A program made the translations under genes and the position numbers. Under the pieces are notes generated by a model. The model was not told the DNA's origin and made no database searches. It worked only from the letters and a program-made list of their open reading frames with translations. From an uncultured Clostridia bacterium (GTDB lineage: Bacteria; Bacillota; Clostridia; Christensenellales; CAG-1252): a stretch of DNA of 7,128 bases. This document shows positions 1-5,524 of this stretch, piece after piece (the stretch's first letter is position 1; every line of letters begins with the position of its first letter). Where the stretch lies: positions 1-7,128 of the forward strand of contig CAMOUZ010000058.1 of the NCBI GenBank assembly GCA_946626795.1, in the 5' to 3' direction.

Positions 1-558
1 GAGGAAGAAGAGGCGGCGTACGACGAGCATGTCTGGCTCTCTCTTCGCAATGCGAAGATCTTTGTGCAAAAGATCGCGGAGGTCCTCTCGGAGATCGATC
101 CCGAGTACAAGGACCTTTACGCAGCGAATGCCGCGCGTTACGTCGCCTCGTTGGAGGCTCTCGACGGACGTTATCGGGAGATGAGGGCGGCCGCTTCCGA
201 TGATTTCATTCTCGTGGCGGATCGCTTTCCCTTCCGTTATCTCGTGGATGATTACGATATCAAGTACGCCGCCGCGTTCAAAGGGTGCGCCGCGGACAGT
301 GAAGTCACTTTCGAGACGCAGCGGAAGCTCATCGACATCGCGAATGAGAAAAATGTCCGTGCGATCATCGTCTTGGAGAGCACGGAGCCCAAGCATCGGA
401 CGGCGCGTACCATTCGCGACGGGACGATCCGCAAGGACCAAGAGATCCTTGTTTTGGACTCTTTGCAGTCCGCAAGTCAAAAGGAGTATAAAACAGGCAG
501 GACCTATCTTTCCATGATGGAGGAGAATCTCGAAGTCCTGCGAAAAGCTCTCGGATAA
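1..558 (+). CDS. Metal ABC transporter substrate-binding protein, ZnuA-like (5' truncated by window)
   Basis: This is the C-terminal 185 residues of a cluster A-I periplasmic-type binding protein that captures a divalent metal, probably Zn2+ (Mn2+ is possible), outside the cell and delivers it to the permease. The open frame runs in from base 1, so the signal peptide and first metal ligand are missing. Fragment residues 8-14 (DEHVWLS) match the family's D-x-H-x-W-L-S motif, with His10 as a metal ligand. The next ligand position, usually a His in an HxAF-type motif, reads ADRFPFRYLVDDY, so Asp74 stands where His is expected. It is followed by FKGCAADSE with Cys96. The end, VLDSLQSA then TYLSMMEENLEVL, matches the family's C-terminal lobe with its acidic ligand. 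An internal GTG at 64 could mimic a start but lies after the DEHVWLS motif, so it is not used. The ATPase gene follows after 11 bases. Family call is firm; the metal is inferred. Confidence 0.93.
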   Translation, partial: EEEEAAYDEHVWLSLRNAKIFVQKIAEVLSEIDPEYKDLYAANAARYVASLEALDGRYREMRAAASDDFILVADRFPFRYLVDDYDIKYAAAFKGCAADSEVTFETQRKLIDIANEKNVRAIIVLESTEPKHRTARTIRDGTIRKDQEILVLDSLQSASQKEYKTGRTYLSMMEENLEVLRKALG

Positions 559-567
559 AAGGAGAAA
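558..567 (+). promoter_or_regulatory. Ribosome binding site of the znuC-like gene
   Basis: AAAGGAGA lies just after the znuA-like stop codon, with the GGAG core at 561-564 and the ATG at 570. The good match and spacing fix the start of the ATPase gene and show independent initiation within the operon. Confidence 0.7.
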
Positions 568-569
568 GA

Positions 570-1274
570 ATGGCACAGATCAAGGTAAATGACGTATCGC
601 TCGGCTATGAGAGGGGCGCCATAGTGAGTCATCTCTCTTTCGAGGTGAAGGAAGGGGATTATCTCGCCATTGTAGGGGAGAACGGATCGGGCAAATCCAC
701 GTTGATGAAGACTCTCCTCGGTCTTTTGAAGCCCCTTGCGGGGGAGATCGTCTTCGGGGATTCGCTCCGCAAGAACGAGATCGGTTATCTGCCGCAACAG
801 ACCGTCGTCCAGCGGGATTTTCCCGCGTCGGTCATGGAGGTGGTGCTTTCGGGATGCCTCTCGAACGGCAAGTTTCATCCCTTCTATAATAAGGCGGATA
901 AAGCGCGCGCCGAAGCGAATATTATGCGGATGGGGATCAGCCATTTGAAGGCTCGCTCTTATCGCGAGCTTTCGGGCGGTCAGCAACAGCGCGTGCTTCT
1001 TGCGCGCGCCCTCTCTGCCACGGAGAAGATCCTCCTTTTGGACGAGCCTGTCACTGGGCTGGATCCCAAGGTGACGATGGAGATGTATGACCTCATCAAG
1101 AAGCTGAATGACGAAGGGGTCACCATCATCATGATCTCGCATGACATCGCCGCGGCGGTGCGTTATGCCGACCATATCCTTCATCTCGGCGAGAAGATGT
1201 TCTTCGGCGAGGTGGCGGACTATAAAAAGAGCGATTTCGGCAGGCTCTTTTTGACGGAAGGGGGAGAAAGATGA
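570..1274 (+). CDS. znuC: Metal (zinc/manganese) ABC transporter ATP-binding protein, ZnuC-like
   Basis: A 234-residue cytoplasmic ATPase that powers metal import through the adjacent permease. All nucleotide-binding motifs are intact: Walker A GENGSGKST (36-44), Q-loop at Gln76/77 (GYLPQQ), ABC signature LSGGQQQR (134-141), Walker B ILLLDEP (154-160) with catalytic Glu159, D-loop GLDP, and switch His191 (ISHD). The length is typical of the ZnuC/MntB group. The PQQTVVQRDFPASVMEVVLSG segment after the Q-loop is characteristic of this metal-transport ATPase subgroup. The start at 570 is supported by a strong ribosome binding site. The 3' end overlaps the permease start by ATGA, which implies translational coupling. 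Zn versus Mn cannot be settled from the ATPase; zinc is favoured by family similarity only. Confidence 0.95.
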   Translation: MAQIKVNDVSLGYERGAIVSHLSFEVKEGDYLAIVGENGSGKSTLMKTLLGLLKPLAGEIVFGDSLRKNEIGYLPQQTVVQRDFPASVMEVVLSGCLSNGKFHPFYNKADKARAEANIMRMGISHLKARSYRELSGGQQQRVLLARALSATEKILLLDEPVTGLDPKVTMEMYDLIKKLNDEGVTIIMISHDIAAAVRYADHILHLGEKMFFGEVADYKKSDFGRLFLTEGGER

Positions 1275-2125
1275 ACGAATTGTTTTCGAGATTGTCCCTT
1301 TATATGTCTTATTCCTTCGTGCGTTATGCCTTGATCGTGGGCGTTTTGATCGCCCTTTGTTCTTCGCTCCTCGGCGTCACCCTCGTGCTGAAACGTTTCT
1401 CCTTCATCGGAGACGGGCTTTCGCACGTGGCTTTCGGCGCCATGTCGGTGGCGGCGGTGGTCGGCTTGACAAATCAAATGCTCATCGTCCTCCCTGTCAC
1501 CATCGTTTGCGCGGTGCTCCTCCTTCGCACGGGGCAGAAAGCGCGCCTTCAAGGGGATGCTTCCGTGGCGATCATCTCGGTCACGGCGCTCGCCGTCGGT
1601 TATCTTTTGATGAATGTCTTCCCCACGTCATCCAACGTCTCTGCGGACGTCTGCGGCACGCTTTTCGGCTCCTCCTCCATCCTGAATCTTCGTATGGCGG
1701 AAGTCTGGGTGTCCATCGCGCTTTCCGTCGTGACAGTCGCGGTGTTCGTCATCTTTTATCACCGCATTTTCGCCGTAACCTTCGACGAGAATTTTGCCAA
1801 AGCGACGGGTGTCAAGACCGATCTTTATAATCTCATCATCGCCGTCATCATCGCCGTGGTCATCGTGCTCGCGATGAATCTGGTCGGTTCGCTCCTGATT
1901 TCTGCACTCATCATCTTCCCGGCGCTCTCCGCCATGCGGATTTTCAAGAGCTTCTTTTCCGTGACGATATGCTCGACGGTGCTTTCTGTCTCCACGGCGC
2001 TCCTCGGCATCTTGGCGGCGATCCTTTTGAAGACGCCGGTCGGCCCCACCATTGTGATGGGGGAGGCTCTGGTCTTCGTCGTCTTCTGGATCGTCGGGGC
2101 GTGTATGGGTGTGAAAAAAGTATGA
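1271..2125 (+). CDS. znuB: Metal ABC transporter permease, ZnuB-like
   Basis: A 284-residue integral membrane protein of the ABC-3 family, forming the channel for the metal delivered by the binding protein. Hydrophobic helices are clear around residues 17-39, 52-66, 69-86, 97-117, 143-164, 185-222, 228-253 and 257-280. The family motif FIGDGLSHVAFG (45-56) matches the usual G-D-x-L-S-H sequence. VGSLLISALIIFPALSA (205-221) matches the conserved G-x-L-L-x-x-A-L-x-x-x-P segment that contacts the ATPase. The length is normal. The GGGGAG ribosome site (1261-1266) lies inside the end of the ATPase gene, and start and stop codons overlap as ATGA at both ends of this gene. This makes it the middle link of a coupled operon. 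Confidence 0.94.
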   Translation: MNELFSRLSLYMSYSFVRYALIVGVLIALCSSLLGVTLVLKRFSFIGDGLSHVAFGAMSVAAVVGLTNQMLIVLPVTIVCAVLLLRTGQKARLQGDASVAIISVTALAVGYLLMNVFPTSSNVSADVCGTLFGSSSILNLRMAEVWVSIALSVVTVAVFVIFYHRIFAVTFDENFAKATGVKTDLYNLIIAVIIAVVIVLAMNLVGSLLISALIIFPALSAMRIFKSFFSVTICSTVLSVSTALLGILAAILLKTPVGPTIVMGEALVFVVFWIVGACMGVKKV

Positions 2126-2637
2126 AAAAGGCGGCGGTCATTCTCTTGGTTTTGCTCTTCCTTTTCGCGGCGGTCTCTTGCGGCGAGCAGGGGAGCTATG
2201 TCCTCACGGAAGATAATTTTTTCCTCGTGATGACAAATATGATATACTATCCTCAGCAGTACGTGGATAAGGAGATCACTTTCGACGCTTTCACCTATGC
2301 TTTGACGGACGTTGACGGCAAGGAATATATGTGCGCCGTGCGCAAGTGCTCTTCGGGCTATGGCTGTAATTGCGGCAAGGACACCGTCATCGGCTTTATC
2401 TTGGATTATGACGGGGAGATCCCATCTCCGCGCAATCAAGGTGAGGACGGTGCGGACAAGACTTGGATCCGGACGACAGGCAAGCTCGTTTTTGCGGATG
2501 ATTTCACGCCCACGGAGATCCGTATCTACGCCGCGGACGGCAGCACGGTGGAAACCGTCTCGTTTTATACTTTCCGCGCGGCGGAGCTCACGCTGATAGA
2601 AGACTACTCGGATTTGCAATGGTACGTAACGAAATAA
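2122..2637 (+). CDS. Cysteine-rich lipoprotein of the metal-uptake operon, function unknown (possible DUF1980/OB-fold-like)
   Basis: A 171-residue secreted lipoprotein. Residues 1-20 form a type II signal peptide: MKK, a hydrophobic core, then the lipobox AAVSC with lipid-anchored Cys20. The mature part starts GEQGSYVLTEDNFF and contains a Cys-x4-Cys-x5-Cys-x-Cys cluster at 71, 76, 82 and 84. After it come VIGFILDYDGEIP and TWIRTTGKLVF, then a predicted beta-rich tail. The order (short helix, Y-V-D-K-E-I-T-F strand, Cys cluster, W-I-R-T-T-G-K-L) resembles the C-terminal OB-like domain of DUF1980/YcgQ proteins and small proteins I recall next to clostridial metal permeases. That is memory-based and unverified. 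Translation is coupled to the permease by ATGA, with no good ribosome site of its own. An in-frame ATG at 1969 is inside znuB and would lose the signal peptide, so 2122 is chosen. I infer a surface metal-binding or handling accessory. Confidence 0.85.
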   Translation: MKKAAVILLVLLFLFAAVSCGEQGSYVLTEDNFFLVMTNMIYYPQQYVDKEITFDAFTYALTDVDGKEYMCAVRKCSSGYGCNCGKDTVIGFILDYDGEIPSPRNQGEDGADKTWIRTTGKLVFADDFTPTEIRIYAADGSTVETVSFYTFRAAELTLIEDYSDLQWYVTK

Positions 2638-2643
2638 GAGGAG
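2638..2643 (+). promoter_or_regulatory. Ribosome binding site of the four-helix membrane protein gene
   Basis: GAGGAG starts directly after the lipoprotein stop codon and is 6 bases from the ATG at 2650. The spacing is good and it supports the chosen start. No promoter fits in the 12-base gap, so the gene belongs to the metal-uptake operon. Confidence 0.65.
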
Positions 2644-2649
2644 AAGATT

Positions 2650-3291
2650 ATGGCAAAGAATAAGAAAAAGAATTATCAAGTCCTGAGGGCGCAAGTCGAG
2701 AAGGAGCAGAAATATGCTTCCGACGTAAAAAAGCTTCGCTTGTTCCCCATCCTTGCGCTCGCTTTGGCGGTGGTCGTGCTCTTCCTGTTCTTCACGGATT
2801 GGGCTTTTGTCTTCAATACCGATTCGGGCACGGAGGTGTCCGTTTCGGGCTTTAATTGCCTTGTGTCCGGCACGTCGGGGAATTACAGCGGGACGGAGAA
2901 GGCGATCGGGGATATGGCGATGCCCTTTTATTATTACGCAAAGGCAGAGTCCGTGAGCCTTGCGGGGCTTACGGTGGCGGCGTTCTTCGTCTTGCTCGCG
3001 ACCATCGTCGCGTACGCCCTTGCGGCGATACGGAATCAAGAAGGCTTTAATATCGCGGGTCTCGTGCTTTCCTTCGCCTTGATGGTGCTTTTATTCTCTT
3101 GTTATTCCACGGCGCTCTCGATGAAGAATGCGAAGATTCTCAGCGATTATTGCAGCGGAAACGTAAAATGCTCCATTCGCTCCGAGGCGGTCTTGCCCGC
3201 GCTTCTGACCCTCTTCTCTTTGGCTCTTCCCGTCGCGGAGATCATCCGCCGCGCCTTGCTGAAAAAGGATTTCGGCGCCGAGAAGAAATAA
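2650..3291 (+). CDS. Four-helix membrane protein of unknown function, end of the metal-uptake operon
   Basis: A 213-residue protein I do not recognise. The N-terminus (1-30) is lysine-rich and charged (MAKNKKKNYQ, then VEKEQKYASDVKKLR), probably a short cytoplasmic helix. Four hydrophobic segments follow at about 31-50, 103-125, 133-157 and 178-198, and the C-terminus is basic (KKDFGAEKK). By the positive-inside rule both ends are cytoplasmic. Loop 51-102 and loop 158-177 then face outside; the first carries Cys70 and the second Cys168 and Cys174. The external cysteines could form disulfides or bind metal, but this is speculation. It follows the lipoprotein by 12 bases and precedes terminator-like hairpins, so it is the last gene of the transcript. 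Residues 51-102 lack any motif I know. It may simply be a small hypothetical membrane protein co-transcribed with the transporter. Confidence 0.82.
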   Translation: MAKNKKKNYQVLRAQVEKEQKYASDVKKLRLFPILALALAVVVLFLFFTDWAFVFNTDSGTEVSVSGFNCLVSGTSGNYSGTEKAIGDMAMPFYYYAKAESVSLAGLTVAAFFVLLATIVAYALAAIRNQEGFNIAGLVLSFALMVLLFSCYSTALSMKNAKILSDYCSGNVKCSIRSEAVLPALLTLFSLALPVAEIIRRALLKKDFGAEKK

Positions 3292-3314
3292 AAAAGTCGA
3301 TAACGGAAAAGGAG

Positions 3315-3358
3315 GGAAAAGGGAGGCACGGCAGAGATTTCTCTCTTCCTCCGTTTCC
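3315..3358 (+). other. Imperfect RNA hairpin after the metal-uptake operon
   Basis: GGAAA (3315-3319) can pair with TTTCC (3354-3358), GGAGG (3322-3326) with CCTCC (3348-3352), and AGAGA (3333-3337) with TCTCT (3342-3346) around a TTTC loop, with internal mismatches between these blocks. The purine-rich then pyrimidine-rich layout makes the fold plausible. No U-tract follows directly, so it is not a stand-alone intrinsic terminator. It may protect the 3' end of the operon message. Energy was not computed. Confidence 0.35.
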
Positions 3359-3377
3359 TTCACGTTTTGCGGATCCG

Positions 3378-3409
3378 AGCGGGCGTTTTTTGAAAGAGCG
3401 CCCGCTTTT
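3378..3409 (+). terminator. Intrinsic terminator of the metal-uptake operon (first of two)
   Basis: AGCGGGCG (3378-3385) is perfectly complementary to CGCCCGCT (3399-3406). The 8-bp G+C-rich stem can be extended inward by T-G and T-A pairs, and it is followed by TTTT then GCGCATTTTCC. The stem is strong but the U-tract is short and interrupted. It lies 86 bases after the last stop of the operon and before the next promoter, which is the expected place. Confidence 0.65.
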
Positions 3410-3427
3410 GCGCATTTTCCGTCTTTT

Positions 3428-3454
3428 GACGCCCGAAAAAGGGGCTCTTTTTTT
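3428..3454 (+). terminator. Second, weaker intrinsic terminator candidate
   Basis: GA-c-GCCC (3428-3434) pairs with GGGCTC (3442-3447), six base pairs with one bulged C and a 7-base A-rich loop, directly followed by seven T residues (3448-3454). The short stem is offset by a good U-tract. Together with the preceding hairpin it would form a tandem stop that insulates the next promoter. Confidence 0.5.
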
Positions 3455-3465
3455 AATATCCCCCC

Positions 3466-3494
3466 TTGAAATGTGATATAGATGATGTTATAAT
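3466..3494 (+). promoter_or_regulatory. Strong sigma-A-type promoter of the DUF2804 gene
   Basis: A -35 box TTGAAA (3466-3471, 5 of 6 consensus) is 17 bases from a perfect -10 box TATAAT (3489-3494). The -10 is preceded by TGT, an extended -10 (TGn) element. The expected start of transcription is near 3501, giving a leader of about 25 bases before the ATG at 3526. I see no clear operator around it. Confidence 0.85.
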
Positions 3495-3513
3495 TACAGT
3501 ATAAAACCCCAAA

Positions 3514-3519
3514 AAGGAG
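3514..3519 (+). promoter_or_regulatory. Ribosome binding site of the DUF2804 gene
   Basis: AAGGAG lies 6 bases before the ATG at 3526, inside the short leader made from the promoter at 3466-3494. Both elements together fix the translation start. Confidence 0.7.
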
Positions 3520-3525
3520 AGAATT

Positions 3526-4698
3526 ATGGGCGAATACAGTAAATATATTTCCGAAAAACGCAGAGCGGTCCCCACGCCGAAAGATCTTGTCGATCCGAGC
3601 GGAAAGGTGGTGTTCGGTACCTTCGACAAAGAGTTTGAGACGATGGAGCTCCTCCGCGCCAAGAAGCCGACGAGAGCTCCCGAGTTTTTGAATAAATTCA
3701 AGCTCACCCTTTGGGAAGCCACGGAAGTTCATCTTAAAAACGGCGTGCTCCTCGCCGTCGTTTGCGATATGGGCATCTTCGGCAAGCAGCTCAATATGTT
3801 CTTTGATAAGCGCAGTAAGAAAGTCTATTGCTGGGACACGCAGATCCCGAGCAAAGAGACCGTCATCGCGCCGAATCTTCTGAATGGAGCCGTCGCAGAG
3901 GCGAAGTCCGATGTCGGTTTCGTCCGTTATGTGAATAATTTCCAAGACGGCAAGGCGGAGCTCTCCGGTAAGCACACCGTGAATGCGAAATCCTTCTGCC
4001 TCGTTACGCAGGGCAGGGAAGATAAGACGGCTGTGGAGGCGATCAAGGAGAATAAGGTCTATGATCCCGCTCTCGCCACCATCGAGTACAATTTCTCGCT
4101 CACCCGCCTCAGCGATCCCTGTGTCGTGAGCATTCCTTTCCCGTATAGCGACAACCGTACGCTTTACAGCCAGAAGGATTTCTTTAAGGCGGAAGGCAGC
4201 CTCATCATCAATGGCGAGGAGATGCTCAGCGACGATGAGACCGTCGCCATCATCGACGACCACAGAGGTTATTATCCGCGCAAAGCCCATTACGATTGGG
4301 TCACCACGATGGGCAAGTGCGACGTGAATGGCGAGAAGAAATTCCTCGCTTTCAACCTTACGAGGAATCAGTCCATCAATCAAGAGGATTATAATGAGAA
4401 TATCTTGTGGCTCGAAGGCAAGTCCAGCCTCCTGCCGCCCGTGACCTTCACGAGAAGCGTCGCCACCAAGGATTTCAAGAATTACGCCGAATGGATCGTC
4501 AAGGACGAGCACGATATGGTGAATTTGAAGTTCAAGGTCTATGGCATCAATCCGATGGTCTTGCACGCCGTGATCGTGAATATCGATTATTTCGTGGCGT
4601 GGGGTGAGCTCGAAGGCTATATCCGCGACGAAGACGGCAATAAGTACGTCCTCGACGGGATGATGGGCATGGGCGAGGATAAGACCCTCCTCTTGTAA
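3526..4698 (+). CDS. DUF2804 family protein
   Basis: A 390-residue soluble protein with no signal peptide or membrane segment. It resembles the DUF2804 family, a beta-rich fold related to lipocalin-like/AttH-CrtC proteins, with no established biochemical role. Family-like features in order are the N-terminal VPTPKDLVDPSGKVVFGTFD (15-34), the sheet segment VLLAVVCDMGIFGKQLNMFF (74-93), FFKAEGSLIING (219-230), IIDDHRGYYPRKAHYDWVTT (242-261), the AFNLTRNQSINQ region (275-286) leading to ILWLEGKSSLLPPVTF (293-308), and the C-terminal WGELEGYIRDEDGN (359-372) ending with DGMMGMGED (377-385). The conserved Asp-Asp-His-x-Gly-Tyr-Tyr-Pro patch and the Asn-Gln pair are candidate pocket residues, which is inference. 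It has its own strong promoter and terminator, so it is a single-gene transcript. Many codons look like those of well-expressed genes (AAG, ATC, GTC, CTC), but this was not quantified. Family call is by recall of sequence pattern. Confidence 0.82.
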   Translation: MGEYSKYISEKRRAVPTPKDLVDPSGKVVFGTFDKEFETMELLRAKKPTRAPEFLNKFKLTLWEATEVHLKNGVLLAVVCDMGIFGKQLNMFFDKRSKKVYCWDTQIPSKETVIAPNLLNGAVAEAKSDVGFVRYVNNFQDGKAELSGKHTVNAKSFCLVTQGREDKTAVEAIKENKVYDPALATIEYNFSLTRLSDPCVVSIPFPYSDNRTLYSQKDFFKAEGSLIINGEEMLSDDETVAIIDDHRGYYPRKAHYDWVTTMGKCDVNGEKKFLAFNLTRNQSINQEDYNENILWLEGKSSLLPPVTFTRSVATKDFKNYAEWIVKDEHDMVNLKFKVYGINPMVLHAVIVNIDYFVAWGELEGYIRDEDGNKYVLDGMMGMGEDKTLLL

Positions 4699-4713
4699 TT
4701 GTGCCTTAAATCG

Positions 4714-4748
4714 TTGCGCATCCGCCGAAAGGTGGGTGCGCAATTTTT
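4714..4748 (+). terminator. Intrinsic terminator after the DUF2804 gene
   Basis: TTGCGCATCCGCC (4714-4726) pairs over 13 bp with GGTGGGTGCGCAA (4731-4743), including two G-U wobbles, around a GAAA tetraloop (4727-4730), and is followed by TTTTT (4744-4748). The shape is textbook for Rho-independent termination. It starts 15 bases after the stop codon. Confidence 0.93.
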
Positions 4749-4768
4749 ATGTTTTTGAAAATGCGCTC

Positions 4769-4773
4769 GGGAG
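4769..4773 (+). promoter_or_regulatory. Ribosome binding site of the GNAT gene
   Basis: GGGAG is placed 6 bases before the ATG at 4780. It is weaker than its neighbours but favours 4780 over the in-frame ATG at 4801, which is preceded by GAAACGGAAG and lacks a clear site. Confidence 0.5.
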
Positions 4774-4779
4774 AAAGCT

Positions 4780-5373
4780 ATGTCAGGTGAAACGGAAGAA
4801 ATGCGGATTTCGATTCGCCCCCTTTCGGAAGGGGATGACTTTTCTCTTGTGGCGCGCTTTATTTATCGCAGCGACGATTATATTTACCCCGCTTGGTTCG
4901 GCTCGGAGGAGATCGGCGCGCGGGTGATCGCGGAGATGATCCGCCGTCCCACCGTCTATCGGAAAGAGCATATCAAAGTGGCGGTCTCGGCGGGAAAGAT
5001 CGTGGGCATGATCGTCTCTTGCGCCTCCCCTTTGGAGATGACGGAGTCCGATCTCGAAGCCGCCTTTTTTGCCGCAGGCGTTCCTTGCGACCTTCGTACG
5101 CACGAGACTTTCGAGGATTATTATAAGGAAATGTGCGAGGAGAGGGCGGGGTATTACGTCGCCAATATCTTCGTGGAGGAAGGCTTTCGCCGTCATGGCG
5201 TCGCCGCCGCGCTTCTTGCCGCCGCGGTGGAAGGGAAGCCGCTTTGTTTTTTGGAGTGCGTCAAGGAGAATTTCGGCGCGCTCGACCTTTATCGGAAGCT
5301 CGGCTTCTTGATCGAGAAAGAGTATTTGGGCGCATGCGCCGTGCCTTGTTATAAAATGGTACGGAGCGTATAG
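4780..5373 (+). CDS. GNAT-family N-acetyltransferase
   Basis: A 197-residue cytoplasmic enzyme predicted to move an acetyl group from acetyl-CoA to an amine; the acceptor is unknown. The N-terminal ISIRPLSEGDDFSLVARFIY (10-29) is the usual first strand and helix. KVAVSAGKIVGMIV (66-79) is the strand pair before motif A. Motif A is YVANIFVEEGFRRHGVAAALLAAA (126-149), with the R-R-x-G-x-A pyrophosphate-binding loop at 137-142. Motif B is ENFGALDLYRKLGF (163-176), the standard N-x-x-A-x-x-x-Y-x-x-x-G-F ending. An insert rich in acidic residues (87-125) lies between the central strands and is longer than in small GNATs. The gene starts 31 bases after a strong terminator and no promoter is visible, so expression may depend on read-through. 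Substrate cannot be deduced. Confidence 0.9.
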   Translation: MSGETEEMRISIRPLSEGDDFSLVARFIYRSDDYIYPAWFGSEEIGARVIAEMIRRPTVYRKEHIKVAVSAGKIVGMIVSCASPLEMTESDLEAAFFAAGVPCDLRTHETFEDYYKEMCEERAGYYVANIFVEEGFRRHGVAAALLAAAVEGKPLCFLECVKENFGALDLYRKLGFLIEKEYLGACAVPCYKMVRSV

Positions 5374-5465
5374 CTTCCTTTCGCTTCTTTGCTTTCGTTT
5401 CTTTTTCATTCGTTTTTCTTTCGGGCGTTTTTTGCTTGTGTTCGTTTCCCGATTTTCGTTTTTGT
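5374..5465 (+). other. Pyrimidine-rich noncoding stretch
   Basis: About 90 bases after the GNAT stop are strongly T/C biased on the plus strand, built from irregular copies of CTTT, TTCG and GTTT units such as TTTCG. I see no gene, ribosome site or perfect tandem repeat. It ends in the A/T hairpins before the isc promoter. It may be a degenerate 3' untranslated region with termination function. Confidence 0.5.
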
Positions 5466-5489
5466 CGAAAAACATAAAAGAATTTTTCG
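5453..5489 (+). terminator. Possible A/T-rich terminator region after the GNAT gene
   Basis: TTTTCG (5453-5458) can pair with CGAAAA within 5466-5471. The same block, CGAAAAA (5466-5472), can pair instead with TTTTTCG (5483-5489), so two mutually exclusive hairpins share the middle arm. The downstream stem has T residues in its right arm and could work as a weak terminator in either direction. The stems are A/T-rich and thermodynamically weak. Confidence 0.35.
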
Positions 5490-5499
5490 CTACCCCCTT

Positions 5500-5524
5500 T
5501 CAACCTATTGACAAGGTAGGTTGA
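5500..5524 (+). promoter_or_regulatory. Inverted-repeat operator candidate over the isc promoter
   Basis: TCAACCTA (5500-5507) and TAGGTTGA (5517-5524) are perfect 8-base inverted repeats separated by 9 bases, centred on the -35 box. A dimeric repressor bound here would block RNA polymerase. The gene pair downstream (iscS-iscU) is commonly controlled by Rrf2-family proteins such as IscR, which bind sites of about 25 bp with similar ACC...GGT ends. The assignment to that family is inference, as no regulator gene lies in the window. Confidence 0.6.

Noticed and set aside
1969..2121. An upstream in-frame start for the lipoprotein inside znuB, adding 51 residues.
   Set aside because: The extension is Gly/His/Arg-rich shadow sequence. 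The signal peptide with lipobox begins exactly at 2122, at an ATGA overlap typical of this operon.
1825..3039. A 404-codon minus-strand open frame across the end of znuB, the lipoprotein and the membrane protein.
   Set aside because: It crosses three plausible sense genes, its product is Arg/His-rich with no family resemblance, and it has no promoter or good ribosome site.
3488..3502. A PerR-like box over the DUF2804 promoter (TTATAATTACAGTAT).
   Set aside because: Only the left half matches, and that half is the -10 box itself; the right half has several mismatches.
3091..4743. A 550-codon open frame on the minus strand across the DUF2804 gene.
   Set aside because: It is antisense to a gene with promoter, ribosome site, terminator and recognisable family motifs. 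Its product is a biased mix of Ile, His, Glu, Arg and Asp with no motif. It stays open because the sense strand rarely uses codons whose complement is a stop.
4736..4927. A 63-codon frame starting in the terminator arm and overlapping the GNAT start.
   Set aside because: It begins inside the terminator stem, lacks a ribosome site, and overlaps the well-supported GNAT frame.
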